Assembly: GCF_007988965.1 (NCBI RefSeq)
Contig: NZ_BJVD01000002.1
Span: 62,001 to 126,000 of the forward strand
Length of the DNA stretch: 64,000 nt
Reading direction: 5' to 3'
Source: Rummeliibacillus stabekisii
GTDB taxonomy: Bacteria; Bacillota; Bacilli; Bacillales_A; Planococcaceae
Shown piece by piece: positions 53,957 through 62,450 of the stretch. The position numbers and the translations under genes were made by a program. How positions within the stretch are numbered: the first letter of the stretch is position 1; each line of letters starts with the position of its first letter. The notes beneath the pieces are model-generated. The model was not told where the DNA came from, searched no databases, and saw nothing but the letters and a program-made list of their open reading frames with translations.

Positions 53957-54538
53957 CTATTCATGAACTGGTATATAACCCTTCTGAACATAAATTACCG
54001 GATCAAAGTATGTGTTTTGATTATATTTCTGAGATATATCAGCACTTATTTTTTTAAAGGTCATATAGCTTTGATTTGTCTTACTCATTTTTACTTTTGC
54101 TGATATATAAATACTCTTTTTATTTTTAAAAGTTAATTTAAAATAATTTTTGACGTTCTTTTCTTCAACAAAAACACTATTCGTTAAATGATTAGGCTTA
54201 TTTAAAACTTGTTCAATATGTTCTAATTCTATGTTAGTAACTGATTTAGTTTGTAAATATGGTTTTAAATAATTCACTTTCCACTCTGGCTCTGTAATGG
54301 CATCTCTGGATTGTACAATATTCATTGTTAGAGTTATCAAAATCGCCATTACAATTACTATTGAAATTGAATTCCCTACAATAGCTGCACCTGTCTTTTT
54401 CGTTTTTACAAATTCAACTAATATAGCCACTAAAACAATTGCCCAAAACACACACGCCACTATTGCTATAAGATTATTATCCACGTTTATTTTGTCATAC
54501 ATTAATTTAACTTTTTCTATATTCATTGGAGCACTCAT
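53957..54538 (-). CDS. Hypothetical membrane protein
   Basis: 193 residues. Two membrane segments near the N-terminus (LIAIVACVFWAIVLVAILVEF and SISIVIVMAILITLTMNIV) are followed by an extracytoplasmic domain of about 115 residues (LTFKNKKSIYISAKVKMSK). The ribosome site is weak, so the start is uncertain; a second ATG lies four codons in. Not recognised. Confidence 0.6.
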   Translation of the reverse strand: MSAPMNIEKVKLMYDKINVDNNLIAIVACVFWAIVLVAILVEFVKTKKTGAAIVGNSISIVIVMAILITLTMNIVQSRDAITEPEWKVNYLKPYLQTKSVTNIELEHIEQVLNKPNHLTNSVFVEEKNVKNYFKLTFKNKKSIYISAKVKMSKTNQSYMTFKKISADISQKYNQNTYFDPVIYVQKGYIPVHE

Positions 54539-54584
54539 TTCTTCGTAAGTTTACTTTTTTATCATTCTTGGCTTTAAGGTGAAA

Positions 54585-55019
54585 TTATGAAATATTTAAA
54601 TACTGTTTTAGTAAGTATAAATGATGTTCATGGAAAAGATGCTTTTCTAAATAATTGAAATCAACCCAGCGCATTTTTTCTTTTTCAACTGGTTCAGCTA
54701 TCTTTTCTAATAGTTTACAAGTGTATAATATTCCGATATTGTGCTGAGAGTCGCGAGGATATTTTGCTGAAACCCAATGTCTTTCAGCTTTACCTATCTG
54801 CTCAACGATTCGAATTTCATGACCTGTTTCCTCAATGCTCTCTCTTAATAATGCAACTTCAGGCGATTCATCTATTTCAATCCCTCCACCAACTAAAAAT
54901 AAATTCCCATCCAAATCTTCGACACATAAGAATTGTTGTTGGTCATTTTGAATAACAGCATATGCTCCAGTTCTTTTCCAATAATTTAAATCGTAATTAC
55001 GTTTACCAAAAGTTTTCAT
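54585..55019 (-). CDS. NUDIX hydrolase
   Basis: 144 residues. The Nudix box is complete: GGIEIDESPEVALLRESIEE then TGHEI, matching GX5EX7REUXEEXGU except Ser at the U after RE. It would hydrolyse a nucleoside diphosphate linked to some moiety; the substrate cannot be told. ATG with TAGGAGG. Confidence 0.9.
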   Translation of the reverse strand: MKTFGKRNYDLNYWKRTGAYAVIQNDQQQFLCVEDLDGNLFLVGGGIEIDESPEVALLRESIEETGHEIRIVEQIGKAERHWVSAKYPRDSQHNIGILYTCKLLEKIAEPVEKEKMRWVDFNYLEKHLFHEHHLYLLKQYLNIS

Positions 55020-55058
55020 TTTAGCCTCCTATTTGGAATTCTAGCGATATTATAACAT

Positions 55059-55093
55059 TAAAAAAAGTCCCAAAACGGTGTTTGGGGACTTTT
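55059..55093 (-). terminator. Intrinsic terminator after the AlkD gene
   Basis: AAAGTCCCCAAA and TTTTGGGACTTT form the stem on the minus strand, then a T-run. Confidence 0.85.
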
Positions 55094-55104
55094 CTTTATC
55101 TTCT

Positions 55105-55770
55105 CTAGAGTCTTTTCAAGGCCTCACGTTTACTAAGCGGTTTTAATTGATTTGTTGCTACGAACTCCTTTACTGCATCAGGGTTAGTCTTCCCATATTC
55201 TCTCAAGACCCATCCTATCGCTTTTTGAATAAAGAATTCATTGCTGTCGGCTCTTGTACGAATATAGTGTAATAAGCGATCTTCGTCTGTTTGTTCCCTA
55301 TATCGAAGCTGGTACAGTAATGCTGATCTTTGTAACCATATATTGTCGTTTAAAATCCACTCATCTGCATACGAAGAAATCAACTGTGGATAGGCTGTAA
55401 ACAAATACCCCATTATATGGGGCGAAAGTACATCCACCGTATCCCACCATGATTTCGTCACCAACAAAGAACATAGCCACGGCATATCATCAGGCGTAAG
55501 TTCCTTTTTTACCTTCTCTAGTATATCGAGCGCCGCCTTTTGATACTCTCTTTCGGGTAGATCCCATAATGTAAGAATAATCTCTTTTAGGTTTTCTTTT
55601 GCGGGAACACCATATTCGATCAAAAATTGTTTCGTCAGCTTTCTGCGGATAGGTGTTCGAATCCCTAAAAACAGAAATTGATTGCGCAAATAATTTTGTG
55701 ACCAGTTCGCGTATTCTTCATCCTTATGTTGGTTATATAATTCAACCAGTTGTTTTATGTAACTGTTCAT
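55105..55770 (-). CDS. DNA alkylation repair protein, AlkD-like
   Basis: 221 residues built of helical HEAT-like repeats. FLGIRTPIRRKLTKQFL, LWDLPEREYQKAALDIL, and the conserved TKSWWDTVDVLSPHIMG (Trp and Asp of the active groove) identify the family, which excises 3-methyl and 7-methyl purines without base flipping. The ATG at 55770 has AGGTGG 5 nt upstream; a GTG three codons earlier is the alternative. Together with AlkA at 29.4 kb the strain has two routes for alkylated DNA. Confidence 0.92.
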   Translation of the reverse strand: MNSYIKQLVELYNQHKDEEYANWSQNYLRNQFLFLGIRTPIRRKLTKQFLIEYGVPAKENLKEIILTLWDLPEREYQKAALDILEKVKKELTPDDMPWLCSLLVTKSWWDTVDVLSPHIMGYLFTAYPQLISSYADEWILNDNIWLQRSALLYQLRYREQTDEDRLLHYIRTRADSNEFFIQKAIGWVLREYGKTNPDAVKEFVATNQLKPLSKREALKRL

Positions 55771-55925
55771 ACCTGCCACCTGCTCTAAGTTATTTATATT
55801 TCCCTTCTTTAAAGCTTATCTCATTGTACTCCTTATTAATCACTTGATCCTTGCATCTGTTGTTATAATTAAAAATATCAAGATTTCTAAACAAGCCAAT
55901 CGATTGACTGGAAAGGGATGGGAAG

Positions 55926-57362
55926 TTGGATAAAGATTACATAGCAGCACGCCAATTATTGCTTTTACTCGATTCGGAGGAAAGATGGTTTACTTTAACA
56001 GAGGTTAAAAAGGAGTTAGGAAGCTCTGATAAAACAATTCGAAAAATAACAGAACGTTTAAATAAGCAGATGCCATCTGATATTTCGATCCTTGTATCGA
56101 GAGGAAAAGGGATTTATCTTCAACGTGATGGCCAAAGCAACACTATCAGTGAAGTCATCTCTAGTATTTTCCGGCAAACCATCTATTACAGATTAATGAA
56201 TTTATTGTTTACAAGCGGCGGCAAGCACTCTTTAGAAGAAATTGCCGAGCTTTTATTTATGAGTGCTTCATCATTAAAAAAGTTAATTGTGCAATTAAAT
56301 AATAATGATTTAAAGCCGTATAAACTGCAGATTACCTATTCGGCTCCAAGGGTAAAAGGGAATGAATTAAATATCCGATATTTTTATTGGAAGTTATATG
56401 AAAATGCATATAAATTCACAGGGTGGCCTTTTCAGAATATCAGCTTTGAATATATCCAACAGCTTATAACAAGCTTAGAAAGTCAGCAAAATATAGTTTA
56501 CTTTATTAATTCTAAACGGCGATTAACCTTTTTAGTGGCTATCATTTTGCAGAGAGCGGCAAAAGGTGAATTTGTGACTATTGAAGAAGATAATTATCCC
56601 TGGGAAGAAGGCTCCTTTCATATCCCGGTAAAAGAATTAGCAGAAAAAATGGAAGAAAAAATCCTAGTCGAACTCCCAAAGAACGAAGTGTATTTTATGC
56701 AATCACAGTTTAGCCTTAGTCAATATCATTACTATGAAGGCTCTGAAATGACCCCAGGAAAAGAGATAGAATTATATAGAAATAAGCCGGAATTCCATAT
56801 GGGCAATGAGTTAATCTTGCTGTTGACAGACTACTATGTGCACATAGAAGAAAAAGAACAATTCCAGTTAGAAATATATAAGTTCTTTGAGAAGCTTTTA
56901 ATTGATAATGCCATTCCTGGCTGGATGGCGGTGACAAAAAGCGTTTTAACAATGTATGTTCAGAAAGAGTGTCAACAGATTTATCAAGAACTGGATATTT
57001 GCATGAAGAAGTGGCAAGCTTTACATCCATCCATTTTATATAATGATTACCATTTAACAAAATTGACCTTGCTTGTCCGTTCAAGTTTACGTTATAAAAG
57101 TAAAAAGGCCTTTCTTATAATGGGAGAGGAATTTTCGATTCGGCACTATATTGCCAATTTAATAAAAAAAGAAATTGGCGACCAATTAATAATCGATACA
57201 TCTATAATGAAAGAATTGACGGATGAGATGGTACAACAGCATCATATTGACTTTGTCATTAGCAACTTGCCTGTTTCTTTAGAGGCTGTACCTGTTGTAA
57301 CCATATCCACCATTCCTTCTAAAAGAGACTTAGAGAATATAAGAAAAGAGTTGCTACGATAA
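55926..57362 (+). CDS. Mga-like HTH transcriptional regulator
   Basis: 478 residues starting at TTG. The N-terminal HTH (FTLTEVKKELGSSDKTIRKITERLN) and a second one (SLEEIAELLFMSASSLKKLIVQLN, about 100-125) resemble the paired helix-turn-helix of Mga/PRD-type activators. The C-terminal part shows an EIIB-like segment (KAFLIMGEEFSIRHYIANLIKKE). It lies just upstream of the nucleoside operon and may regulate it, but a strong terminator separates them. Confidence 0.75.
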   Translation: MDKDYIAARQLLLLLDSEERWFTLTEVKKELGSSDKTIRKITERLNKQMPSDISILVSRGKGIYLQRDGQSNTISEVISSIFRQTIYYRLMNLLFTSGGKHSLEEIAELLFMSASSLKKLIVQLNNNDLKPYKLQITYSAPRVKGNELNIRYFYWKLYENAYKFTGWPFQNISFEYIQQLITSLESQQNIVYFINSKRRLTFLVAIILQRAAKGEFVTIEEDNYPWEEGSFHIPVKELAEKMEEKILVELPKNEVYFMQSQFSLSQYHYYEGSEMTPGKEIELYRNKPEFHMGNELILLLTDYYVHIEEKEQFQLEIYKFFEKLLIDNAIPGWMAVTKSVLTMYVQKECQQIYQELDICMKKWQALHPSILYNDYHLTKLTLLVRSSLRYKSKKAFLIMGEEFSIRHYIANLIKKEIGDQLIIDTSIMKELTDEMVQQHHIDFVISNLPVSLEAVPVVTISTIPSKRDLENIRKELLR

Positions 57363-57429
57363 TTTGGTCAAATTTTTTCTGTATTCATAGTAAAATTCTT
57401 ATCTAGTTTCGAAAAGTTAAAAGCCTTAT

Positions 57430-57476
57430 GCTCAAAGTAGTTCCAAGTTTGTCTTGGAATCACTTTGAGCTTTTTT
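57430..57476 (+). terminator. Strong terminator after the Mga-like gene
   Basis: GCTCAAAGT-A-GTTCCAAG and CTTGGAAT-CACTTTGAGC form a long stem, followed by six T. Confidence 0.9.
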
Positions 57477-57485
57477 AATTGAAAA

Positions 57486-57499
57486 TGGAAGCGTTTACT
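57486..57499. promoter_or_regulatory. Candidate cre box upstream of deoD
   Basis: TGGAAGCGTTTACT matches the cre consensus at 12 of 14 positions and lies 41-54 bp before the deoD ATG, near the expected promoter. Confidence 0.55.
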
Positions 57500-57539
57500 A
57501 GAGTTTATATAAAAAATTAGATTTATTGGAGGAATTGAT

Positions 57540-58247
57540 ATGAGTAGACATTTGGGCGCGCAAAAAGGAGAAATAGCAGAACGTGTATTGCTTCCTGGAG
57601 ATCCATTACGGGCAAGGTTTGTGGCTGAGAACTTTTTGGAGAATGCCTATTGCTATAGTGAAGTAAGAGGAATGTATGGTTATACAGGCACGTATAAAGG
57701 AACTCCCATTTCAGTGCAGGGTACTGGGATGGGAAATCCATCCATGAGTATTTATGGTACTGAATTGATCAATGATTATGGTGTAAATAAATTAGTGCGC
57801 ATAGGATCTTGTGGCGCTATGCAAAAGGAGATTCAGGTTCGTGACATTGTAATTGCCCAATCAGCTTCTTCAGACAGTAATTTGACAGAGAAAATTTTTT
57901 ACGGAAGCAATTTTGCTCCAACCGCAGACTTTCATTTACTAATGAAGGCATATCAACATGCGCAAAGCAAAGGGGTAAATGTTTTCGTCGGAAATATTTA
58001 CAACTCTGATGAGTTCTACCGTGAAACATTAGATAGACTTCATAAGTTTATGGAGTTTGGCGTTTTGGCAGTTGAAATGGAAAGCACAGCTCTTTATACA
58101 TTGGCTGCTAAGTATGGTGTAAAGGCATTATCTATTTTGACTGTAGGGAGTCAATTATTAACTGGTGAGTTCTTAACACATGAAGAAAGCGAAAGTTCTT
58201 TCCACGAGATGGTTGAAGTGGCCCTTAATACTATTATCGAAGATTAG
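57540..58247 (+). CDS. deoD: Purine nucleoside phosphorylase, DeoD type
   Basis: Splits purine (deoxy)nucleosides with phosphate into base and (deoxy)ribose-1-phosphate; 235 residues. VLLPGDPLRARFVAENFLE near the N-terminus, GTGMGNPSMSIYGTELI, and EMESTALYTLAAKYG near residue 180 are typical of the hexameric PNP-1 family. ATG with TTGGAGG. First gene of the salvage operon, followed by a nucleobase permease and a nucleoside transporter. Confidence 0.94.
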   Translation: MSRHLGAQKGEIAERVLLPGDPLRARFVAENFLENAYCYSEVRGMYGYTGTYKGTPISVQGTGMGNPSMSIYGTELINDYGVNKLVRIGSCGAMQKEIQVRDIVIAQSASSDSNLTEKIFYGSNFAPTADFHLLMKAYQHAQSKGVNVFVGNIYNSDEFYRETLDRLHKFMEFGVLAVEMESTALYTLAAKYGVKALSILTVGSQLLTGEFLTHEESESSFHEMVEVALNTIIED

Positions 58248-58291
58248 TAGATGACTAGATAGAAGCAATATTATAAGAATCGAGTGAAAAT

Positions 58292-59569
58292 ATGAAGATT
58301 ATATTATCTGGATTGCAGTGGATGATCTTTATGGTTGCTGGTGCGATTGCAGCTCCAATTGCAATTGCAGATTTATATAATTTAACAGCGGCCGAAACAT
58401 CAGGATTAATTCAAAATACAATCATTGCTTTAGGAATAGCAGGCCTATTGCAAGCCCTTGTTGGCCATAAGCTGCCCATCCATGAAGGGCCAGCTGGATT
58501 ATGGTGGAGCATATTCACCATTTATGCAAGCTTAGTTGGCGTTTTGTACACTTCACACATTGCCGCCTTGCAGGCATTATGCGGAGGAATGGTCATCAGC
58601 GGCTTAGTATTTATTATTCTTTCAATATTTAAGCTACTGGATAAAGTTGCCCGTTTATTTACCCCAACTATTACTTTTGTTTATATGTTTTTACTTATCT
58701 TTCAATTGAGCGGCTCATTTATGAAAGGAATGTTGGGCATTTCATCTACCCATCCAGCATTGGATGGCAAAGTATTATTGTTGTGTGTCATTGTCGTTTT
58801 TCTTACATTTGTTTTCGGCAATAGCCGTTTCTCTATACTCAAACAATATTCAATTATTCTTAGTATAATGATTGGCTGGGTTCTATTTTTGGCCTTTACC
58901 AAGGTATCTATAACGATTAATAAGACCGAAATTATTAGGCTTCCTGAGCTTTTTCCGTTCGGACAGCCTACCTTTGATAGCGGAACCATTACCACAGCTT
59001 TATTATTAACACTTTTACTAATCACCAATGCTATTGCATCGTTACGTTTGATGGAGAGTGTTGTAAATTCTCCAGTTTCAAAGAGCGATAATCGTTACAA
59101 TCGTGCTGGATTGGTAGCAGGTATAACACAATTAATGTGCGGCTGTTTGGGGGCAGTTGGCTCGGTACCTATTTCAGGTGCGGCGGGCTATGTTGAACAA
59201 ACAGGAATGAAAGATCGGGCTGCATTCATCATTGGCTGCAGTATTGTCGTAAGCATTTCTTTATTGCCGCCCATTATGAGCCTTATAGCAAGTATACCTA
59301 CACCTATAGGCTATTCCGTCACATTTGTTATTTTTGTAAAAATGTTCGGCATCTCTTTGAAGGAGTTAAAAAAGGTAATCGATGAAGAATATACAGCTTT
59401 TATTAGCGGTATTTCTCTTCTGGTTGGCATTGGTTTAATGTTCATCCCAACATCTGCACTTAGCGAACTATCGCCCATTATTATTGCTGTTTTAAATAAT
59501 GGATTAATATGCGGAAGCCTTTTAGCGATTATCTTAGAACAGACTTTAAAGTGGAGACGAACTCACTAG
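58292..59569 (+). CDS. Nucleobase permease, NCS2 (xanthine/uracil) family
   Basis: 425 residues, about 12-14 membrane segments. GLIQNTIIALGIAGLLQALVGHKLPIHEGPAGLWW and the conserved GCLGAVGSVPISGAAGYVEQTGMKDRAAF motif (the NCS2 signature region) identify the family. It probably moves the purine base freed by DeoD. It follows deoD by 44 nt; the ribosome site is weak (GAGTGA), so the start is not certain. Confidence 0.88.
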   Translation: MKIILSGLQWMIFMVAGAIAAPIAIADLYNLTAAETSGLIQNTIIALGIAGLLQALVGHKLPIHEGPAGLWWSIFTIYASLVGVLYTSHIAALQALCGGMVISGLVFIILSIFKLLDKVARLFTPTITFVYMFLLIFQLSGSFMKGMLGISSTHPALDGKVLLLCVIVVFLTFVFGNSRFSILKQYSIILSIMIGWVLFLAFTKVSITINKTEIIRLPELFPFGQPTFDSGTITTALLLTLLLITNAIASLRLMESVVNSPVSKSDNRYNRAGLVAGITQLMCGCLGAVGSVPISGAAGYVEQTGMKDRAAFIIGCSIVVSISLLPPIMSLIASIPTPIGYSVTFVIFVKMFGISLKELKKVIDEEYTAFISGISLLVGIGLMFIPTSALSELSPIIIAVLNNGLICGSLLAIILEQTLKWRRTH

Positions 59570-59616
59570 CTAATCTTTTAAATTCGCACAGTTTAATTAT
59601 ATAAGGAGGGAAAAGA

Positions 59617-60798
59617 ATGCATTATTTAATATCAATAGTAGGGCTATTTTTAGTTCTATTGCTAGGATGGGCTGCAAGTAATAATAAGAAGAAGATCAAA
59701 TATCGTCCAATCATTGTCATGGTGGCTTTGCAGATCATTTTAGGATTTCTTTTACTTAAGACAAGCATTGGGGAATTTCTGATTAAAGGATTTGCAAACA
59801 GCTTTTCGAAACTGCTGGGCTATGCTGCAGAAGGAACTAATTTTGTTTTTGGAGGAATGGCAAATGAAGGTGCCCATACATTCTTCCTATTCGTTTTAAT
59901 GCCAATTGTTTTTATGTCAGCGATCATCGGGATATTGCAATACTATAAGATACTCCCCTTCATCATAAAATATATCGGGCTAGTTTTAAGCAAGATCAAT
60001 GGGATGGGAAAGCTCGAATCTTACAATGCTGTGGCTGCTGCCATCGTTGGACAAAATGAGGTATTCATCTCGGTCAAAAACCAAATTGGCTTTTTGCCTA
60101 AACATCGGCTCTACACACTATGTGCTTCTGCCATGTCAACGGTGTCTATGTCAATTGTCGGTTCATATATGACAATGCTAGAACCCCGCTATGTAGTTGC
60201 AGCATTGGTTTTAAACTTATTTGGTGGTTTTATTGTTGCTTCTATCATTAATCCTTATGAAGTAACACCAGAAGAAGATATCATCCATATTCAAGAAGGC
60301 GAAAAGCAGACATTTTTTGAAATGCTAGGCGAATACATCATGGACGGTTTTAAAGTTGCTATAGTTGTTGGTGTCATGCTAGTTGGATTTGTTGGGTTAA
60401 TTGCCTTAATTAATGGTATTTTCAGCGGTATATTCGGCATGAGTTTTCAAGCGATTTTAGGTTATGTTTTTGCGCCTATTGCCTTTTTAATGGGTGTACC
60501 CTGGCATGAAGCAGTTAAGGCCGGAAGCATTATGGCCACAAAACTTGTAGCCAATGAATTTGTTGCAATGCTGGACTTTGTTAAAGTGAAAGACCATTTA
60601 AGCGAGCGCACAACAGCCATTGTCTCTGTATTCCTTATTTCTTTTGCGAACTTCGGTTCTATTGGCACAATTGTAGGTGCTGTAAAAGGCTTGAATGAAA
60701 AACAAGGCAATGTTGTTGCACGATTTGGCTTAAAACTATTATATGGCGCTACACTGGTAAGTGTATTATCGGCCATTATTATTGGTATTGTCTTTTAA
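59617..60798 (+). CDS. Concentrative nucleoside transporter, NupC type
   Basis: 393 residues, about 10 membrane segments. GANEGAHTFFLFVLMPIVFMSAIIGILQYY-like segment, MGKLESYNAVAAAIVGQNEVFISVKNQI and AIVSVFLISFANFGSIGTIVGAVKGLN match the CNT family. Imports purine or pyrimidine nucleosides with H+ or Na+, supplying DeoD. ATG with AAGGAGGG. Last gene of the operon, followed by a terminator. Confidence 0.92.
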   Translation: MHYLISIVGLFLVLLLGWAASNNKKKIKYRPIIVMVALQIILGFLLLKTSIGEFLIKGFANSFSKLLGYAAEGTNFVFGGMANEGAHTFFLFVLMPIVFMSAIIGILQYYKILPFIIKYIGLVLSKINGMGKLESYNAVAAAIVGQNEVFISVKNQIGFLPKHRLYTLCASAMSTVSMSIVGSYMTMLEPRYVVAALVLNLFGGFIVASIINPYEVTPEEDIIHIQEGEKQTFFEMLGEYIMDGFKVAIVVGVMLVGFVGLIALINGIFSGIFGMSFQAILGYVFAPIAFLMGVPWHEAVKAGSIMATKLVANEFVAMLDFVKVKDHLSERTTAIVSVFLISFANFGSIGTIVGAVKGLNEKQGNVVARFGLKLLYGATLVSVLSAIIIGIVF

Positions 60799-61047
60799 GA
60801 TAAATGTCATCCTTAATAAAGCCCGCAACCTCCACTTCAATTTGATGTGGAGGTTTATTTTTTTATATAAGTATAGAGAGTACACTACTGCTGATGCTGC
60901 ATGATCTCTATACAATAAAAATGAGGCTAATCGCAGTGTAAACTCAATATTCAAAAAATATTTCTAAGAATAGGCCTTATTAACCTATTCAACATACAAA
61001 AAACTCATTATATTTATAGATAATTGTTGCTGTTTCTTCTGTTCAAG
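60799..61047. other. Intergenic region before the riboswitch
   Basis: Contains the terminator of the nucleoside operon and an inverted repeat GAATAGG/CCTATTC at 60968-60990. The promoter of the riboswitch gene must lie here; no clear -35/-10 pair was picked out. Confidence 0.5.
60827..60863 (+). terminator. Intrinsic terminator of the nucleoside operon
   Basis: AACCTCCAC and GTGGAGGTT form a 9-bp stem, followed by TATTTTTTT. Confidence 0.88.
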
Positions 61048-61136
61048 ATAGACAACGACAAGGCAACACTATAGAAATATAGTTGCGCAAAGCTATAGGG
61101 GCTAAGGTGGTTCACACTAAGCCAGCCAGTTACCGA
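61048..61136 (+). ncRNA. Cyclic-di-GMP-I (GEMM) riboswitch candidate
   Basis: Conserved blocks appear in order: AAGGCAAC, a stem ACTATA-GAAA-TATAGT with a GNRA tetraloop, then GCGCAAAGCTATAGGGGCTA, a second stem CTAAG(G)/CTAAGCC-like and GCCAGCCAGTTACCGAA. These are the hallmarks of the GEMM-I aptamer (GCAAACC, GACGCAAAGC, tetraloop and receptor, 3' GGTTACCG). The block usually read GCAAACC is GCAACAC here. The aptamer ends about 10 nt before the ribosome site of the next gene, so control may act on translation start. Confidence 0.8.
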
Positions 61137-61160
61137 ATTATCTATAAAAGGAGAATGTAT

Positions 61161-61937
61161 ATGATAAACATGAAGAAAGCATGGAGTGTAGGACTAGCAG
61201 CAACATTGCTACTGTCACAGGGAATGACTGTAGCAAATGCAAAGGGACATTCAGAAAAAAGCCATGGGAACAAAACACAGGCTCATGACAAAAATAAAAA
61301 TAAGATAGCTGATAAATGGGAAAAGAAGTATAAGTTAACTGGTAAAAATATCGCTTCACAAGACAAAGATAAAGATGGTCTCCCAAATATAGTGGAATAC
61401 CAACTTCACTTAAACCCTTTATCTGCAGACACTGATAAAAATCATGTAAACGATGGTTTGGAAGATGCGGATGGTGACAAATTAAGCAATAGAGCTGAAG
61501 TAGAGCTTAGGACTGATCCCAGCAATCCAGATTCTGATCACGATAAAATTAAAGACGATGCTGAAGTAGACAAGCATGGCGTAGAATACTCAAAAAAAGT
61601 TCGTGAATTCGAACTAGAAATTGAGACTGATGATGATGACTTCGAGGCTGAGTATGAATATAAAAAAGGCCATACCAAAATAAAAGCAAGTAAGAAATTC
61701 ATTTCAAAAGCGACGGTTGAAGCCTTAGTAAAGAAATTTGAAGCAACCACGGAGTTAACAGAAGAAGAAATGCAATCAATTATTGAAACAGAGTTACACT
61801 TGGAAGGTTCATATGATATGGAAGCCGAAGTAGAATTTTTAAATGGCAAAGAAGTAGAATTTGAAAAACAATCATTAGATCACGATGATTCCCAAGCAGA
61901 CTATGATGATAATCAAAATGATGAGGACGAAGATTAA
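61161..61937 (+). CDS. Secreted calcium-repeat protein with YusW-like C-terminal domain
   Basis: 258 residues. The ATG at 61161 has AAAGGAG 7 nt upstream; the longer frame would run through the riboswitch. A signal peptide ends near VANA. Thrombospondin type-3-like Asp-rich repeats follow at about 40-135 (DKDKDGLPNIVEYQLHLNP, DADGDKLSNRAEVELRTDP, DSDHDKIKDDAEV). Then a domain of about 90 residues resembling YusW (KVREFELEIETDDDDF, ASKKFISKATVEALVKKF) and an Asp-rich tail. Probably a calcium-binding surface or matrix protein, which fits c-di-GMP control. Confidence 0.82.
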   Translation: MINMKKAWSVGLAATLLLSQGMTVANAKGHSEKSHGNKTQAHDKNKNKIADKWEKKYKLTGKNIASQDKDKDGLPNIVEYQLHLNPLSADTDKNHVNDGLEDADGDKLSNRAEVELRTDPSNPDSDHDKIKDDAEVDKHGVEYSKKVREFELEIETDDDDFEAEYEYKKGHTKIKASKKFISKATVEALVKKFEATTELTEEEMQSIIETELHLEGSYDMEAEVEFLNGKEVEFEKQSLDHDDSQADYDDNQNDEDED

Positions 61938-61945
61938 TATCCTTG

Positions 61946-61972
61946 AAAAGCCAACAATTTTGTTGGCTTTTT
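61946..61972 (+). terminator. Intrinsic terminator after the calcium-repeat protein gene
   Basis: AAAGCCAACA and TGTTGGCTTT form a perfect 10-bp stem around ATTT, followed by a T tract. Confidence 0.88.
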
Positions 61973-62053
61973 ATATTATTTCCACTGAAAAACTATGGCT
62001 TCACTTTAATAGTTTGAATGGAGAAAAAAAACATAATAAAAGGACTTTTTAAT

Positions 62054-62155
62054 ATGAATTCAAACAAATCTACTCCAATAGAAACAAAGCAGTATAGTAA
62101 AATTTCGCTCTTTTCATTAAAATATTATGATTTTCCTTGTAAGATACTTATATAG
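62054..62155 (+). pseudogene. Probable truncated small membrane-protein gene
   Basis: A 33-codon frame with AAAGGA about 9 nt upstream of its ATG. The start NSNKSTPIETKQYSKISLFS looks like the cytosolic N-terminus of small Bacillus membrane proteins, but the expected hydrophobic helices are missing and the frame ends soon after. The rest of the 61973-62450 gap holds no gene that I can support. Confidence 0.35.
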
Positions 62156-62450
62156 CCATTAAGATTTAACGTAGTGACCTCAAGAATAATATCAAATTTA
62201 GAAGGACGAGAGAAACCTCCTAGATAGAAGCTTAGAATGTTACTGTGCTAAATATACTTTTTACCATTAACTTTCTTTCAGAAGTCCCACTCTCACAGAT
62301 GGGTCTTTTATTTTTTAGGTCGCCATTTTGCCTTTTAAATTAGTTTTAGAACCAATAAGAAATAATGCGCAAACTAGCTTTATAATTTAAAAACTATCTA
62401 CTATATCCATAATATATTTGATAGTTGAATTGAAAGTGAGGAATTACGTA

